Source: Gammaproteobacteria bacterium
GTDB lineage: Bacteria; Pseudomonadota; Gammaproteobacteria; JAADGQ01
Assembly (NCBI GenBank): GCA_015490755.1
Contig: WFXF01000028.1
Location: 1 to 42,261, forward strand
Direction of reading: 5' to 3'
DNA length: 42,261 nt
Shown here: one piece after another, positions 18,510-27,332 of the stretch
Layout of the letters: every line of letters begins with the position of its first letter
Numbering within the stretch: the first letter of the stretch is position 1
The notes under the pieces: generated by a model
The model's database searches: none
What the model saw: only the letters and a program-made list of their open reading frames with translations
What the model was told of the DNA's origin: nothing
Translations under genes and position numbers: made by a program

Positions 18510-21500
18510 TTATGGCTCATAACCTAAATTAGGCGCAAGCCAACGCTCCGCCTCATCCACTGACATGCCTTTACGCACCGCATAATCTTCCACTTGCTCA
18601 CGATTGATTTTTCCAACTGTGAAATATTTGGAGTCGGGGTGTGAAAAGTAGTAACCACTGACCGCTGCTGTCGGCAGCATGGCATAATGGTCGGTAATGG
18701 TCATGCCCGTATTTTTTTCAACATCCAGCAGACTCCAGAGCAAACCTTTTTCTGTATGTTCAGGGCAAGCCGGATAGCCTGGGGCCGGGCGAATGCCCTG
18801 GTATTTTTCAGCGATCAGCGCATCATTGTCCAGTGACTCATCAGCCGCATAGCCCCACAATTTTTTACGCACCTTGTCATGCATTAACTCTGCAAATGCT
18901 TCTGCGAGGCGATCGGCTAATGCTTTAAGCATAATCGCGTTATACATATCATGCTGCGCTTCAAATTCAGCCACCTTTTTATCAATTCCGACACCAGTCG
19001 TCACGGCAAAAAAGCCCATATAGTCTTTGATACCCTCCCCTCTGGGAGCCACGAAATCAGTCAGACATTGATTTGCTTTACCGGCGGGTTTTTGCTGTTG
19101 TTGGCGCAAGAAATGAAATGTCTCCAAAACCTCTGTTCGAGTCTCATCTGAATAGATTTCGATGTCATCATCCACACTATTTGCAGCAAACAGACCCACC
19201 ACGCCATTCGCAGTTAACCACTTTTCATCAATAATCTGTTTGAGCATCACCTGTGCATCGGCAAAAAGCTTTCTCGCCTCTTCACCTTTATCTGCATCAT
19301 CAAGAATTTTTGGATAACGCCCTTTAAGCTCCCACGAATAGAAAAAGGGTGTCCAGTCCAGATAGTGACTGATCTCTTCAAACGAATAGTCATTAAAGAC
19401 AAACACGCCCAGATTGTCTGGCGCTTTCGGCTGATAACCACTCCAATTGATCTCAAACTTATTGGCACGTGCTTTTTCGAGAGTCAACCACTTTGCTTGA
19501 GACTGACGCTGCGCATGGCGCGCCCGCACCTGCTCATAATCATCTCTGATTTCATCCACAAAACCGACTTTCAAATCCTGACTGATTAGCTTTTGCGCCA
19601 CCCCCACCGCCCGTGATGCATCTTTGACCCAAACGGTTGGCTCCTCATAGTTTTGATCCACCTTAACCGCAGTATGCGCTTTAGAGGTGGTCGCTCCACC
19701 CAACATCATCGGAATGGTAAACCCTTGACGCTGCATCTCTTTGGCCACATGCACCATCTCATCCAGCGAGGGCGTAATCAGACCCGAAAGCCCGATGATA
19801 TCTACATTGTGTTTTTTGGCCTCCTCAAGAATCGTTGCCGCCGACACCATCACACCCAGATCAACCACCTCAAAATTATTACACTGCAACACCACGCCCA
19901 CAATATTTTTACCAATATCATGCACATCGCCTTTGACAGTCGCCATCAAAACCTTGCCTGCCGGCTTGGCTCCCTCATCTTTTTCGGCTTCAATAAAGGG
20001 AATCAGATGTGCTACGGCCTTTTTCATGACACGCGCAGATTTCACCACTTGAGGCAAAAACATTTTTCCTGCGCCAAACAGATCCCCGACCACATTCATA
20101 CCACTCATCAATGGCCCTTCAATGACATTAATGGCTCGATCAAACTGCTGGCGTATCTCTTCGGTATCCTCAACAATATAACTATCAACGCCTTTGACCA
20201 TGGCGTGTTCAATCCGCTTTTCAACCGGCCATGAACGCCACTCCTGCGCCTCCTCCTTGACAACCGTGCCATCGCCCCGATATTTATCTGCAATTTCAAG
20301 CAAGCGGTCGGTGGCATCATCCCGTCGATTCAATACCACATCTTCAACGCGTTCACGCAGTTCATCCGGCAGATCGTCATAAACAGCCAGCTGCCCGGCG
20401 TTGACGATACCCATATCCATGCCCGCCTTGATGGCGTAATAAAGAAAGACTGCATGAATCGCTTCACGCACGGGGTTATTGCCGCGCAAAGAGAACGAGA
20501 CGTTAGAAACACCGCCGGAAATCAGGGCATAAGGGAGATTTTTTTTAATTTCGCGTGTCGCTTCAATAAAATCGACCGCATAATTATTGTGCTCATCAAT
20601 CCCCGTTGCGACAGCAAAAATATTCGGGTCAAAAATAATATCCTGAGGTGGAAAACCGACTTTATCAACCAGCACATCATAAGAACGAGCGCAAATCTCT
20701 ATTTTGCGCTCTTTCGTATCGGCCTGACCCTCCTCATCAAAAGCCATGACGATAATCGCCGCACCGTATTGGCGACATAAGCGAGCATGTTTGATAAAGT
20801 TCTCTTCACCCTCTTTCAGGCTGATCGAGTTGACAATGCCTTTACCTTGAATGCACTTCAAACCGGCTTCAATAATCGGCCATTTTGACGAATCAACCAT
20901 CACCGGCACTTTAGAGATATCCGGCTCGGAAGCGATCAGATTGAGAAAGGTCACCATCGCCTTCTCACCATCAAGCATCGCTTCATCCATATTGATGTCA
21001 ATGACTTGTGCACCATTTTCTACCTGGGCACGGCAAACATCCAATGCTTCGTCATACTGCTCTTCCAGAATCAGGCGTTTGAATTTGGCTGATCCAGTCA
21101 CATTGGCGCGTTCACCGACATTCACAAACAGCGAATCAGAACCAATATTAAAAGGCTCCAGACCACTCAGCCGACACTGAGGCTCTATTTCAGGAATCTG
21201 GCGAGGCGCATATTGACTCACTGCATTGGCAATGGCTTTGATGAAATCAGGCGTAGTACCGCAGCAACCGCCAATAATATTAAGAAACCCGCTCTGCGCC
21301 CACTCGCCAATTGCGGTTGCCATCTCTTCAGGCGTTTCATCATACTCACCAAACTCATTTGGCAAACCTGCGTTGGGGTGTGCGCTCACGTGAGTGTCTG
21401 CAATGCGTGACAGCTCTTCCACATATTGGCGCAACTCATCTGCGCCCAACGCACAGTTCAGACCAATACTGATCGGTTTGGCGTGATTAAGTGAATTCCA

Positions 21501-22190
21501 GAATGCTTCGGTGGTTTGGCCAGACAAGGTACGGCCACTGGCATCCGTAATCGTGCCAGAGATCATCACTGGCAAGCGGAGATCATGGGTTTCAAAGTAT
21601 TGTTCAACAGCAAAAATCGCAGCCTTGGCATTCAAAGTATCGAAAATGGTCTCGATTAAAATAATATCTGAACCACCCTCAACCAGGCCATGCATCGCTT
21701 CAACATAAGCCTCAACCAACTGGTCAAACGTCACATTCCGATCACCGGGATTATTGACATCCGGTGAAATTGAGCAAGTCCGGCCGGTCGGGCCCAGCAC
21801 TCCCGCCACAAAACGAGGTTTATCCGGAGTCTGAGCCATCATTAAATCACACGCTTCGCGTGCTAACCTGGCACCGGCCACATTCAACTCATAAACCAAC
21901 GGCTCCATTTCGTAATCCGCCATCGATATTGATGTCGCATTAAACGTATTGGTTTCAACAATATTAGCGCCCGCTTCCAGATAAGCCGTATGGATATCAC
22001 GAATGATATCGGGCTGCGTCAAGCTCAACAGGTCGTTATTACCTTTCAGGTCAACATGAAAATCTGCAAAGCGCTCACCACGATAATCCGCCTCCTCCAG
22101 TTTATGGCGCTGGATCATCGTACCCATCGCACCGTCAAGGATCAGAATACGTTCCGCGAGTAATTTTGTGAGTTGTTCAAATTTAGACAT
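18510..22190 (-). CDS. metH: MetH, cobalamin-dependent methionine synthase
   Basis: The 1226-residue four-module enzyme methylates homocysteine using methyltetrahydrofolate and cobalamin. Module 1 (about 1-330) binds homocysteine and Zn through the Cys in GLNCALG and the pair in GGCCGTTP. Module 2 (about 350-620) is the folate-binding barrel ([34 protein letters not shown]). Module 3 binds cobalamin: [15 protein letters not shown] has the cobalt-ligand His, and [16 protein letters not shown] follows. Module 4 is the AdoMet-dependent reactivation domain ([15 protein letters not shown]). Length matches E. coli MetH (1227). It needs supplied or self-made B12; no B12 riboswitch was seen in the 55 bases upstream. 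Confidence 0.98.
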   Translation of the reverse strand: MSKFEQLTKLLAERILILDGAMGTMIQRHKLEEADYRGERFADFHVDLKGNNDLLSLTQPDIIRDIHTAYLEAGANIVETNTFNATSISMADYEMEPLVYELNVAGARLAREACDLMMAQTPDKPRFVAGVLGPTGRTCSISPDVNNPGDRNVTFDQLVEAYVEAMHGLVEGGSDIILIETIFDTLNAKAAIFAVEQYFETHDLRLPVMISGTITDASGRTLSGQTTEAFWNSLNHAKPISIGLNCALGADELRQYVEELSRIADTHVSAHPNAGLPNEFGEYDETPEEMATAIGEWAQSGFLNIIGGCCGTTPDFIKAIANAVSQYAPRQIPEIEPQCRLSGLEPFNIGSDSLFVNVGERANVTGSAKFKRLILEEQYDEALDVCRAQVENGAQVIDINMDEAMLDGEKAMVTFLNLIASEPDISKVPVMVDSSKWPIIEAGLKCIQGKGIVNSISLKEGEENFIKHARLCRQYGAAIIVMAFDEEGQADTKERKIEICARSYDVLVDKVGFPPQDIIFDPNIFAVATGIDEHNNYAVDFIEATREIKKNLPYALISGGVSNVSFSLRGNNPVREAIHAVFLYYAIKAGMDMGIVNAGQLAVYDDLPDELRERVEDVVLNRRDDATDRLLEIADKYRGDGTVVKEEAQEWRSWPVEKRIEHAMVKGVDSYIVEDTEEIRQQFDRAINVIEGPLMSGMNVVGDLFGAGKMFLPQVVKSARVMKKAVAHLIPFIEAEKDEGAKPAGKVLMATVKGDVHDIGKNIVGVVLQCNNFEVVDLGVMVSAATILEEAKKHNVDIIGLSGLITPSLDEMVHVAKEMQRQGFTIPMMLGGATTSKAHTAVKVDQNYEEPTVWVKDASRAVGVAQKLISQDLKVGFVDEIRDDYEQVRARHAQRQSQAKWLTLEKARANKFEINWSGYQPKAPDNLGVFVFNDYSFEEISHYLDWTPFFYSWELKGRYPKILDDADKGEEARKLFADAQVMLKQIIDEKWLTANGVVGLFAANSVDDDIEIYSDETRTEVLETFHFLRQQQQKPAGKANQCLTDFVAPRGEGIKDYMGFFAVTTGVGIDKKVAEFEAQHDMYNAIMLKALADRLAEAFAELMHDKVRKKLWGYAADESLDNDALIAEKYQGIRPAPGYPACPEHTEKGLLWSLLDVEKNTGMTITDHYAMLPTAAVSGYYFSHPDSKYFTVGKINREQVEDYAVRKGMSVDEAERWLAPNLGYEP

Positions 22191-22245
22191 TCATGTCATC
22201 CTTGGCTCGCACCAGAGCCATCAAATATAGTTATTTAATATTAAT

Positions 22246-22617
22246 TTATTTCTCTAACGGAAAAGTCTTTTCCAGATAAGCAATAATATCATTAGACTCA
22301 TACATCCATTCGACCGCACCATCGCTTTTTTCAATACGCAGGCATGGAACTTTCACTTTTCCACCCTGCTGCTGCAATTCATCACGAAACATCTGATTAT
22401 TCTTAGCGTCACGCAGTTCAATGGGCAGATTCAATCGCTGCATTGCCCGGCGTACTTTCACGCAAAACGGACAAGAGTTAAACTGATAAAGAGAGTAATT
22501 TTTTAGAAGCAATTCAATTTCCACCTGTTTTTCTTCTGAGCGCTTTCCAGCACGGGGCCATGTTAACCAACTGACAAATAAAACGAGACTACCTAAAATA
22601 AACCGTATAAACTTCAT
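22246..22617 (-). CDS. Membrane-anchored glutaredoxin-like protein
   Basis: This 123-residue protein has one N-terminal hydrophobic helix (FIRFILGSLVLFVSWLTW) and then a glutaredoxin / GST-N type thioredoxin fold. It carries CPFC in YQFNSCPFCVKVRRAMQRLNLP, the cis-Pro segment KVPCLRIE, and ESNDIIAYLEKTF at the end. A dithiol CPFC site suggests thiol-disulfide exchange near the membrane; the side it faces is not certain. AAGG eight bases before the ATG at 22617 favours that start over one seven codons upstream. It is divergent from coq7 and 55 bases upstream of metH on the same strand. Confidence 0.85.
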   Translation of the reverse strand: MKFIRFILGSLVLFVSWLTWPRAGKRSEEKQVEIELLLKNYSLYQFNSCPFCVKVRRAMQRLNLPIELRDAKNNQMFRDELQQQGGKVKVPCLRIEKSDGAVEWMYESNDIIAYLEKTFPLEK

Positions 22618-22734
22618 AATAACAACCTTAACAAGCACTCTAAATTAAACGAATGCAATAATAACGATAATTTTTTCATCTTGCCTGCTAATTTATTAAA
22701 AACTTGAACAGATAGCGTCTAAAGGAGTATCTTC

Positions 22735-23388
22735 ATGAATATGAGCAGACGAAACTATACTCCTATTGATCATCTTGTCATGAATGCCGACCACGCCATT
22801 CGTACTCTATTTGGCAAGCCCGATATTACTGAACGCCCCAACCCTGCAAAAGATTGTACCAATGAAACCGATCTTACAGAAAAGGAACGCAAGCTCTCTG
22901 CTGCATTAATGCGAATTAACCATGCAGGTGAAGTCTCTGCACAAGGGTTATACCGAGGTCAGGCTCTCACCGCCAAACTGCCAGAAGTTCGTTCAAAAAT
23001 GGAGCGCGCCGCTCAAGAAGAGAATGACCACTTGGACTGGTGCGAAAAACGGCTTGTAGAACTAGACAGCTACACCAGTCGGCTCAATCCTGTCTGGTAC
23101 TTTGGCTCACTCGCCATGGGCGCAACAGCCGGCTGGATTGGCGACAAATGGAGCCTGGGTTTCGTCGTGGAAACAGAATACCAGGTCATTCGTCACCTGG
23201 ATGAACATCTTGGCAAGCTTCCAAAGGCTGACCAAAAAAGTCACATTATTCTTCAGCAGATGAAAGAGGATGAAGCGCATCATGCAACAATCGCCCTGCA
23301 TGCTGGTGCAGCCCCTCTGCCCTGGCCGGTTAAAAAGATGATGTCCGTCACCTCAAAGATCATGACGCGTTCAGCATATTGGTTATAA
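22735..23388 (+). CDS. coq7: Coq7, 3-demethoxyubiquinol 3-hydroxylase
   Basis: The 217-residue diiron enzyme hydroxylates demethoxyubiquinol in the next-to-last steps of ubiquinone synthesis. Metal-ligand motifs are RINHAGEVSAQGLYRGQ, QEENDHLDWC, VVETEYQVIRHLDEHL and MKEDEAHHATIALHAGA, supplying the Glu and ExxH residues. It is the diiron Coq7 type rather than the flavin-dependent UbiF. AAAGGAG precedes the start. It heads a plus-strand group coq7-hslR-nudix-dcyD with gaps of a few bases. Confidence 0.95.
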   Translation: MNMSRRNYTPIDHLVMNADHAIRTLFGKPDITERPNPAKDCTNETDLTEKERKLSAALMRINHAGEVSAQGLYRGQALTAKLPEVRSKMERAAQEENDHLDWCEKRLVELDSYTSRLNPVWYFGSLAMGATAGWIGDKWSLGFVVETEYQVIRHLDEHLGKLPKADQKSHIILQQMKEDEAHHATIALHAGAAPLPWPVKKMMSVTSKIMTRSAYWL

Positions 23389-23394
23389 GCCCAT

Positions 23395-23811
23395 ATGGCC
23401 AGGCGCAACCCCATTCAAGAAACGGCTGAAGACACCCTGCGTCTGGACAAATGGCTCTGGGCCGCACGTTTTTTTAAAACTCGCGCCCTTGCCTCGGAAG
23501 CCATCAACGGCGGCAAAGTTCACATTAATGGAACTCGTTGCAAACCATCCAAGACCGTACAAGTGGGCGACAAACTCACTATTCAACGCACACCCTACGA
23601 ATATGCCATTACCATATGCAAAATTAACAGATTTCGCCGGCCTGCCAAAGAAGCGGTATTACTTTACGAAGAGAGTGAAGAGAGTCAAAAGGCACGCGAA
23701 ACACTGGCAATTCAGCTTAAATTACAAGCGGCTTCAATGCCTCAACCCAGCCACCGCCCCACAAAAAAAGAGCGTCGCAAAATCATCCGCTTTACCAACA
23801 AAAACTCATAA
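23395..23811 (+). CDS. hslR: HslR (Hsp15), S4-domain ribosome-rescue protein
   Basis: The 138-residue basic protein has an S4 RNA-binding domain: LRLDKWLWAARFFKTRALASEAINGGKVHINGTRCKPSKTVQVGDKLTI (residues about 16-65). A Lys/Arg-rich tail follows. In E. coli Hsp15 binds 50S subunits that still carry nascent peptidyl-tRNA and helps recycle them. Length is close to the E. coli protein (133). The ATG is six bases after the coq7 stop. Confidence 0.93.
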   Translation: MARRNPIQETAEDTLRLDKWLWAARFFKTRALASEAINGGKVHINGTRCKPSKTVQVGDKLTIQRTPYEYAITICKINRFRRPAKEAVLLYEESEESQKARETLAIQLKLQAASMPQPSHRPTKKERRKIIRFTNKNS

Positions 23812-23821
23812 ACCATAACTC

Positions 23822-24364
23822 ATGCACAGAAAATTTCTGCAAAACAAGCTCGATCAATACTCACCCATTGATGCAGACGAAGCACTCACACTTCTCGACA
23901 TGGTAGCGTTTGTGAATCAACACCCTGACTGCTTTGATCGTGAATTGAGCGTCGGCCACATCACAGGCTCCGCATGGGTTGTCGATTTAGATCGTAGCCA
24001 CATTTTATTGACTCACCACCGCAAGCTGGATCGCTGGTTACAACTGGGTGGCCACTCGGATGGTGACCCCAACACTCTCGAAGTCGCTCTGCGTGAAGGG
24101 CGTGAAGAGTCAGGAATCGAAGAGATTCGCCCCGTCACAGAAGAGATTTTTGATCTTGATATCCATCTGATTCCTGCCCGAAAAAATGAAGCCGAGCATT
24201 ATCACTATGATGTCCGTTTTTTGATTGAAGCGGATCGCAACACGCCATTTGTCATCAGTGAAGAGTCTCATGACCTTGCCTGGGTTCCACTTGATAAAGT
24301 CGAAAAACTAATTGATGAAGCCTCCATTCTTCGTATGCTGAAAAAAACGTATGAAATAAAGTGA
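23822..24364 (+). CDS. NUDIX hydrolase
   Basis: This 180-residue protein has a NUDIX domain with the box GHSDGDPNTLEVALREGREESGI near residues 79-101. The REx2EE catalytic core is complete, but the first Glu of the classical consensus is Pro. RKLDRWLQLGGHSDGD before the box and EEIFDLDIHLIPARKNEAEHYHYDVRFL after it form a family recognised by the GGHxDGD pattern, whose substrate is not established. The stop codon overlaps the dcyD start. Confidence 0.9.
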   Translation: MHRKFLQNKLDQYSPIDADEALTLLDMVAFVNQHPDCFDRELSVGHITGSAWVVDLDRSHILLTHHRKLDRWLQLGGHSDGDPNTLEVALREGREESGIEEIRPVTEEIFDLDIHLIPARKNEAEHYHYDVRFLIEADRNTPFVISEESHDLAWVPLDKVEKLIDEASILRMLKKTYEIK

Positions 24365-25278
24365 GTATCATTAGAGCTGCCTGCAGACCTTTACAGAAAA
24401 TTGAAGATAAAATTCTGGACAAGGCAGGTGTAAGGCTTTTAATCAAACGGGAAGATCAAGTCCACCCAGTCATCTCTGGTAACAAATGGCATAAACTGAA
24501 ATACAACCTTGAAGTGGCGCAAGCACAAGGGCATGACAAGCTACTCAGTTTCGGGGGCGCTTACTCCAATCATATTTACGCATTGGCAGGAGCAGGTAAA
24601 GCTTACAATTTCAACACCATCGGCATGATTCGTGGTGAAGCGTATACCCCCTTAAATCCCACACTGCAATTTGCAGTGGATCAAGGGATGCAGCTCCATT
24701 ACCTTAGTCGCAGCGATTATCGCCACAAGTATGAGCCTGAAATTCTTGATAAATTAAAAGAACAGTTTGGTGAATTTTACTTGATTCCCGAAGGTGGCAG
24801 TAATGCTCTTGCAGTCAAAGGGTGTCGAGAGATTATTGCCGACATCAACGTACCTTTTGATGTAATTACCTCCCCCTGCGGCACGGGTGGCACTTTAGCA
24901 GGATTAATTGCAGGCCTTGAAGGCAAGAAAAAAGCAGTTGGCTTTGCTGTGCTAAAAGGCGCTCACTTTCTGCAAGATGATATCGCTCAACTTTTGCGTG
25001 ATGCAAATGAACCCGGCTTTGAAAACTGGGAGATCAATCTTGATTACCATTTTGGTGGTTATGCCAAAGCAAAACCTGAACTCTTAAGTTTCATTGATGA
25101 ATTTGAAGCACAACATAACATCCCACTGGAGCCAATCTACACCGGAAAAATGATGTATGGATTGTTTGACTTAATCAGGCAAGGGAAATTTCCCCGTGGC
25201 ACAGTCATAGTGGCGATACATACTGGGGGGTTACAGGGTAGAAAATCAAGATTTAAGTGTTTTAATAATGCTCTGTAA
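24361..25278 (+). CDS. D-cysteine desulfhydrase / ACC deaminase family PLP enzyme, C terminus replaced
   Basis: The 305-residue fold-type II PLP enzyme resembles DcyD and ACC deaminase-like proteins. SGNKWHKLKYNL supplies the PLP lysine, GGAYSNHIYALAGAG is a substrate-loop motif, IPEGGSNALAVKG and SPCGTGGTLAGLIAG form the phosphate-binding region, and YTGKMMYGLFDLI and IHTGGLQG lie near the end. D-cysteine desulfhydrase activity is likely but substrates vary. The GTG start overlaps the NUDIX stop (GTGA). After HTGGLQG, the last residues (RKSRFKCFNNAL) are encoded by the antisense strand of a hepT relic, so the native tail was lost in a rearrangement. The core is intact, so it may still work. 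Confidence 0.82.
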   Translation: MSIIRAACRPLQKIEDKILDKAGVRLLIKREDQVHPVISGNKWHKLKYNLEVAQAQGHDKLLSFGGAYSNHIYALAGAGKAYNFNTIGMIRGEAYTPLNPTLQFAVDQGMQLHYLSRSDYRHKYEPEILDKLKEQFGEFYLIPEGGSNALAVKGCREIIADINVPFDVITSPCGTGGTLAGLIAGLEGKKKAVGFAVLKGAHFLQDDIAQLLRDANEPGFENWEINLDYHFGGYAKAKPELLSFIDEFEAQHNIPLEPIYTGKMMYGLFDLIRQGKFPRGTVIVAIHTGGLQGRKSRFKCFNNAL

Positions 25279-25365
25279 CTCAGTTAAAAGTGTTGGGATA
25301 TCATCCTGAGCAAAACCAACCATATCATCTATATAGAAGTGCCATGCTTTTTCTGCTAATCGCAA
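25246..25365 (-). pseudogene. hepT relic with internal deletion (HEPN toxin)
   Basis: A 39-codon minus-strand frame from a possible TTG reads RLAEKAWHFYIDDMVGFAQ, then DDIPTLLTELQSII, and ends KTLKS. The first part is the N terminus of HepT (compare SERAWHFYIDDMVGFAQ at 31691). The second part is the typical HepT C terminus (QDDIPxLLxEL). The middle 80 or so residues, including the RX4HXY RNase motif, are missing, with the join at a CAG codon common to both ends. No mntA precedes it; the LuxR stop codon lies three bases upstream. Its 3' end supplies the new tail of dcyD on the opposite strand. Confidence 0.8.
25306..25348. repeat. Direct repeat copy 1 (hepT 5' end)
   Basis: This 43-base stretch matches 31638-31680 at 41 positions in the same orientation. 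Both encode the HepT segment RAWHFYIDDMVGFAQ on the minus strand. Together they bound the accessory island of about 6.3 kb. Confidence 0.85.
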
Positions 25366-25368
25366 GCT

Positions 25369-26150
25369 TCATAGCAATTCAACAGCACGATAGATCCCAA
25401 GAAAATACCTAAGCGCGTGTACATTTTTAACACCAAGCTTTTCACAAATTTTAGGAAGCAGGTTTTTTGCATACCCTGATGAAATATCATAATAGCTATC
25501 AAGAGCTTTCATCGGGAGTCCTGTAGCAATAAACTTTAGCAACTGTCTCTCTTTTTTATTGAAGCCATCAAACAGAGGGACAATAAAAACTTTTTTGCAA
25601 TCCATATCAGCATGGACTCTATTGTGAAAAAGCTTGATCAAAACTTCAACACACTGAGCATTATCTTTAACCAGCTGAGAATGTACCCGGTCACTATCAC
25701 AACAGATAACACTCGCCCCAGAAATTTCATGAGGAGCACAGAGCGTTGGAATCGATAAACCATTCCGTATATTATAATCCTCTCGCGCCACCTCAAAAAC
25801 ATTCCGCTGGCTTTTAGTGAGCACCCCTTCACGCTCTTTTTCCCACCAATCAATAAGCACCCTATCTCCTTTAGCAATACGATTGACTGTGTAATCACTT
25901 TCGAAAAAGTTTTCTTCCGCATAGTGCTCTAAAAACGAAAGCGGATATGTATCTGAGGCTTGAAAAAAAGGGAGAGGATCTTTCTCCGCCTTTTTTACGA
26001 TACCTAATGGGACTGACATATAAAGCACACCATCAAACCCTAATTGCCGGATTGCATTTTCCAGCAGATCAAAGCACTGGGAAAAACCGTTTCTTTCTGA
26101 TAACTCAATTGCAAAATTAGCAACAATATTGCGGGGGGGGGGTTAGGCAT
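25369..26150 (-). pseudogene. LuxR-family autoinducer-binding regulator, out of frame at a poly-C run
   Basis: From 26028 down, an open frame of 219 residues shows a LuxR autoinducer-binding domain (HYAEENFFESDYTVNRIAKGDRVLIDWW, YNIRNGLSIPTLCAPHEISGASVI). A C-terminal HTH follows (FNKKERQLLKFIATGLPMKALDSYYDISSGYAKNLLPKICEKLGVKN). The same frame continues upstream without stops as RNIVANFAIELSERNG and CFDLLENAIRQLGFDG to a run of ten C. Before the run the frame is shifted (MPNPPP). With 11 or 8 C the protein would be about 260 residues from the ATG at 26150. It is either phase-variable, broken, or a homopolymer sequencing error. No luxI was found in the window. Confidence 0.82.
26133..26142. 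repeat. Homopolymeric G(10)/C(10) tract inside the LuxR-type gene
   Basis: Ten G on the plus strand are ten C in the luxR coding sense, at codons 3 to 6 from the ATG at 26150. Tracts of this kind near a start codon are classic slipped-strand phase-variation sites. With the present length the downstream frame is off. Confidence 0.85.
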
Positions 26151-26221
26151 AACAACATTATGCTCCATTTCAAAGACAGGGTTAAGGGTTATCCTAAAAC
26201 AGCGTCTATAACCGTAATCAA

Positions 26222-26506
26222 TCAAAGCTTTTTAAGCAACAAAAAATTGATGCCACCAAGATAATGTTTCTGGTTACACTCAATCACCTTAAATCCTACG
26301 CCTTGCACCTGCTGAATCAGCTCATTATTGCGAAGGTCAGAAGAAATGCTAAACAGAAAAGGTTTAGTTTTGTTTAGGAGCGAGCACGAAGTAAGTTTGT
26401 ATTGCTTGTACTTTGTCACCAGCTTGACGAATACCACGCCTCTTGCTTTAATGTGTATTGATTTAAAAATTAATACACATCCTGGGACACGTAAAGATGA
26501 GAACAA
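26222..26506 (-). CDS. Unrecognised short ORF upstream of the LuxR-type gene, possibly a fragment
   Basis: A 94-codon frame ends ELIQQVQGVGFKVIECNQKHYLGGINFLLLKKL, which looks like real protein (a Gly-Phe turn and alternating hydrophobics), but no family is recognised. Its 5' part runs through the vapB promoter palindrome and over the vapB start. The true start is therefore probably further in, or the gene has lost its 5' end. The stop codon sits at the 5' edge of the LuxR frame. A remnant of a longer enzyme gene is possible. Confidence 0.3.
   Translation of the reverse strand: MFSSLRVPGCVLIFKSIHIKARGVVFVKLVTKYKQYKLTSCSLLNKTKPFLFSISSDLRNNELIQQVQGVGFKVIECNQKHYLGGINFLLLKKL
26451..26480. promoter_or_regulatory. 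30-bp palindrome before vapBC, probable autoregulatory operator
   Basis: The arms ATGTGTATT (26451-26459) and AATACACAT (26472-26480) are perfect complements. The inside continues as ATTT / AAAT with one G-T mismatch, so nearly the whole 30 bases are symmetrical. It ends 16 bases before the vapB ATG. VapBC complexes repress their own operon by binding such inverted repeats through the VapB ribbon-helix-helix dimers. Confidence 0.65.
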
Positions 26507-26691
26507 ATATCGTTATAGATGATGATCTTATGAATGATGCCATACGGTTGACTGGAGTAAAAACCAAGCGTGAAGCTGTTGAGATAGCACTTAAATCACT
26601 GATTAAAATAAAAAAACAGGAAAGCATCAGAGATTTTCGAGGCAAACTAAAATGGGAAGGTGACCTGGACGACATGAGAACCAACAAGTGA
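26497..26691 (+). CDS. vapB: VapB antitoxin
   Basis: The 64-residue antitoxin begins MRTNIVIDDDLMNDAIRLTGVKTKREAVEIALKSLI, the ribbon-helix-helix form of VapB that binds DNA. The tail ESIRDFRGKLKWEGDLDDMR is the toxin-binding part, with the Trp common in such tails. Its stop overlaps the GTG start of vapC by four bases. It lies just after the palindromic operator and should control its own operon. Confidence 0.92.
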   Translation: MRTNIVIDDDLMNDAIRLTGVKTKREAVEIALKSLIKIKKQESIRDFRGKLKWEGDLDDMRTNK

Positions 26692-27086
26692 TTTTTATTG
26701 ATTCCAGTGTATGGATTGACTACTTCAATGGAAACCAGACACCCGAAACGGAAAAACTGGACTCCATTCTTGGCAGCTCCCCTATCTGTATTGGAGATAT
26801 TGTGCTTACAGAAGTTCTACAAGGATTTAGGAACGATAAAGACTTTAATGCCGCCAAAAAACTGTTGAATGCTCTTGATGTGGTGAATGTTCTTAATACC
26901 TCTATTGCTATAAAAAGTGCGAGCAACTTTCGCGCTCTCCGCAAAAAAGGAATTACAGCAAGAAAAACCATTGATGTCATCATTGCAACTTATTGCATAG
27001 AAAATTCAATCCCATTACTCCACTCAGATAAAGACTTTCTCCCATTTCAAAAACACCTTAATTTATTAACGCCCCTCACCCACTGA
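26688..27086 (+). CDS. vapC: VapC toxin, PIN-domain ribonuclease
   Basis: The 132-residue PIN protein begins MIFIDSSVWIDYFNG with the first catalytic Asp. ICIGDIVLTEVLQGFRNDKDF supplies the conserved Glu. RKTIDVIIATYCIENSIPLLHSDKDFLPF carries the two further Asp that complete the metal site. All four acidic residues are present, so the toxin should be active. VapC toxins cut tRNA or rRNA. Translation starts at GTG overlapping the vapB stop. Confidence 0.95.
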   Translation: MIFIDSSVWIDYFNGNQTPETEKLDSILGSSPICIGDIVLTEVLQGFRNDKDFNAAKKLLNALDVVNVLNTSIAIKSASNFRALRKKGITARKTIDVIIATYCIENSIPLLHSDKDFLPFQKHLNLLTPLTH

Positions 27087-27194
27087 AACACACTCGCAGC
27101 AGGAATACCTATATCCAGCCCTTATACACACCATCAACTACCAGAATTTCCAGAACCAAACCTGGCGATTTATCACATTATCAAAACAAATAAA

Positions 27195-27212
27195 AGGTGA
27201 AAAATTTCACCT
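27195..27212. promoter_or_regulatory. 18-bp palindrome upstream of the lipoprotein gene (operator copy 1)
   Basis: AGGTGAAAAATTTCACCT has 8-bp perfect arms around AA. It is 16/18 identical to the palindrome at 29013-29030 before the HTH regulator gene. Two copies in the same accessory group suggest a shared operator, probably for that regulator. Confidence 0.6.
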
Positions 27213-27332
27213 ACCTAAAAAATGAACTTTCCCTTAAAGTTCAGCGTGAATTCAATTCTTTAACAATACTTTTAAGCTCCAGCGTCGGCCTAATTGTATT
27301 TTCTTAAATATTAGGCGCATAAGGAAGTAGTG

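Noticed and set aside
26222-26506. The short ORF before the LuxR-type gene as a luxI autoinducer synthase
   Set aside because: Only its position supports it. None of the conserved LuxI N-terminal residues is visible, and the ORF is too short.
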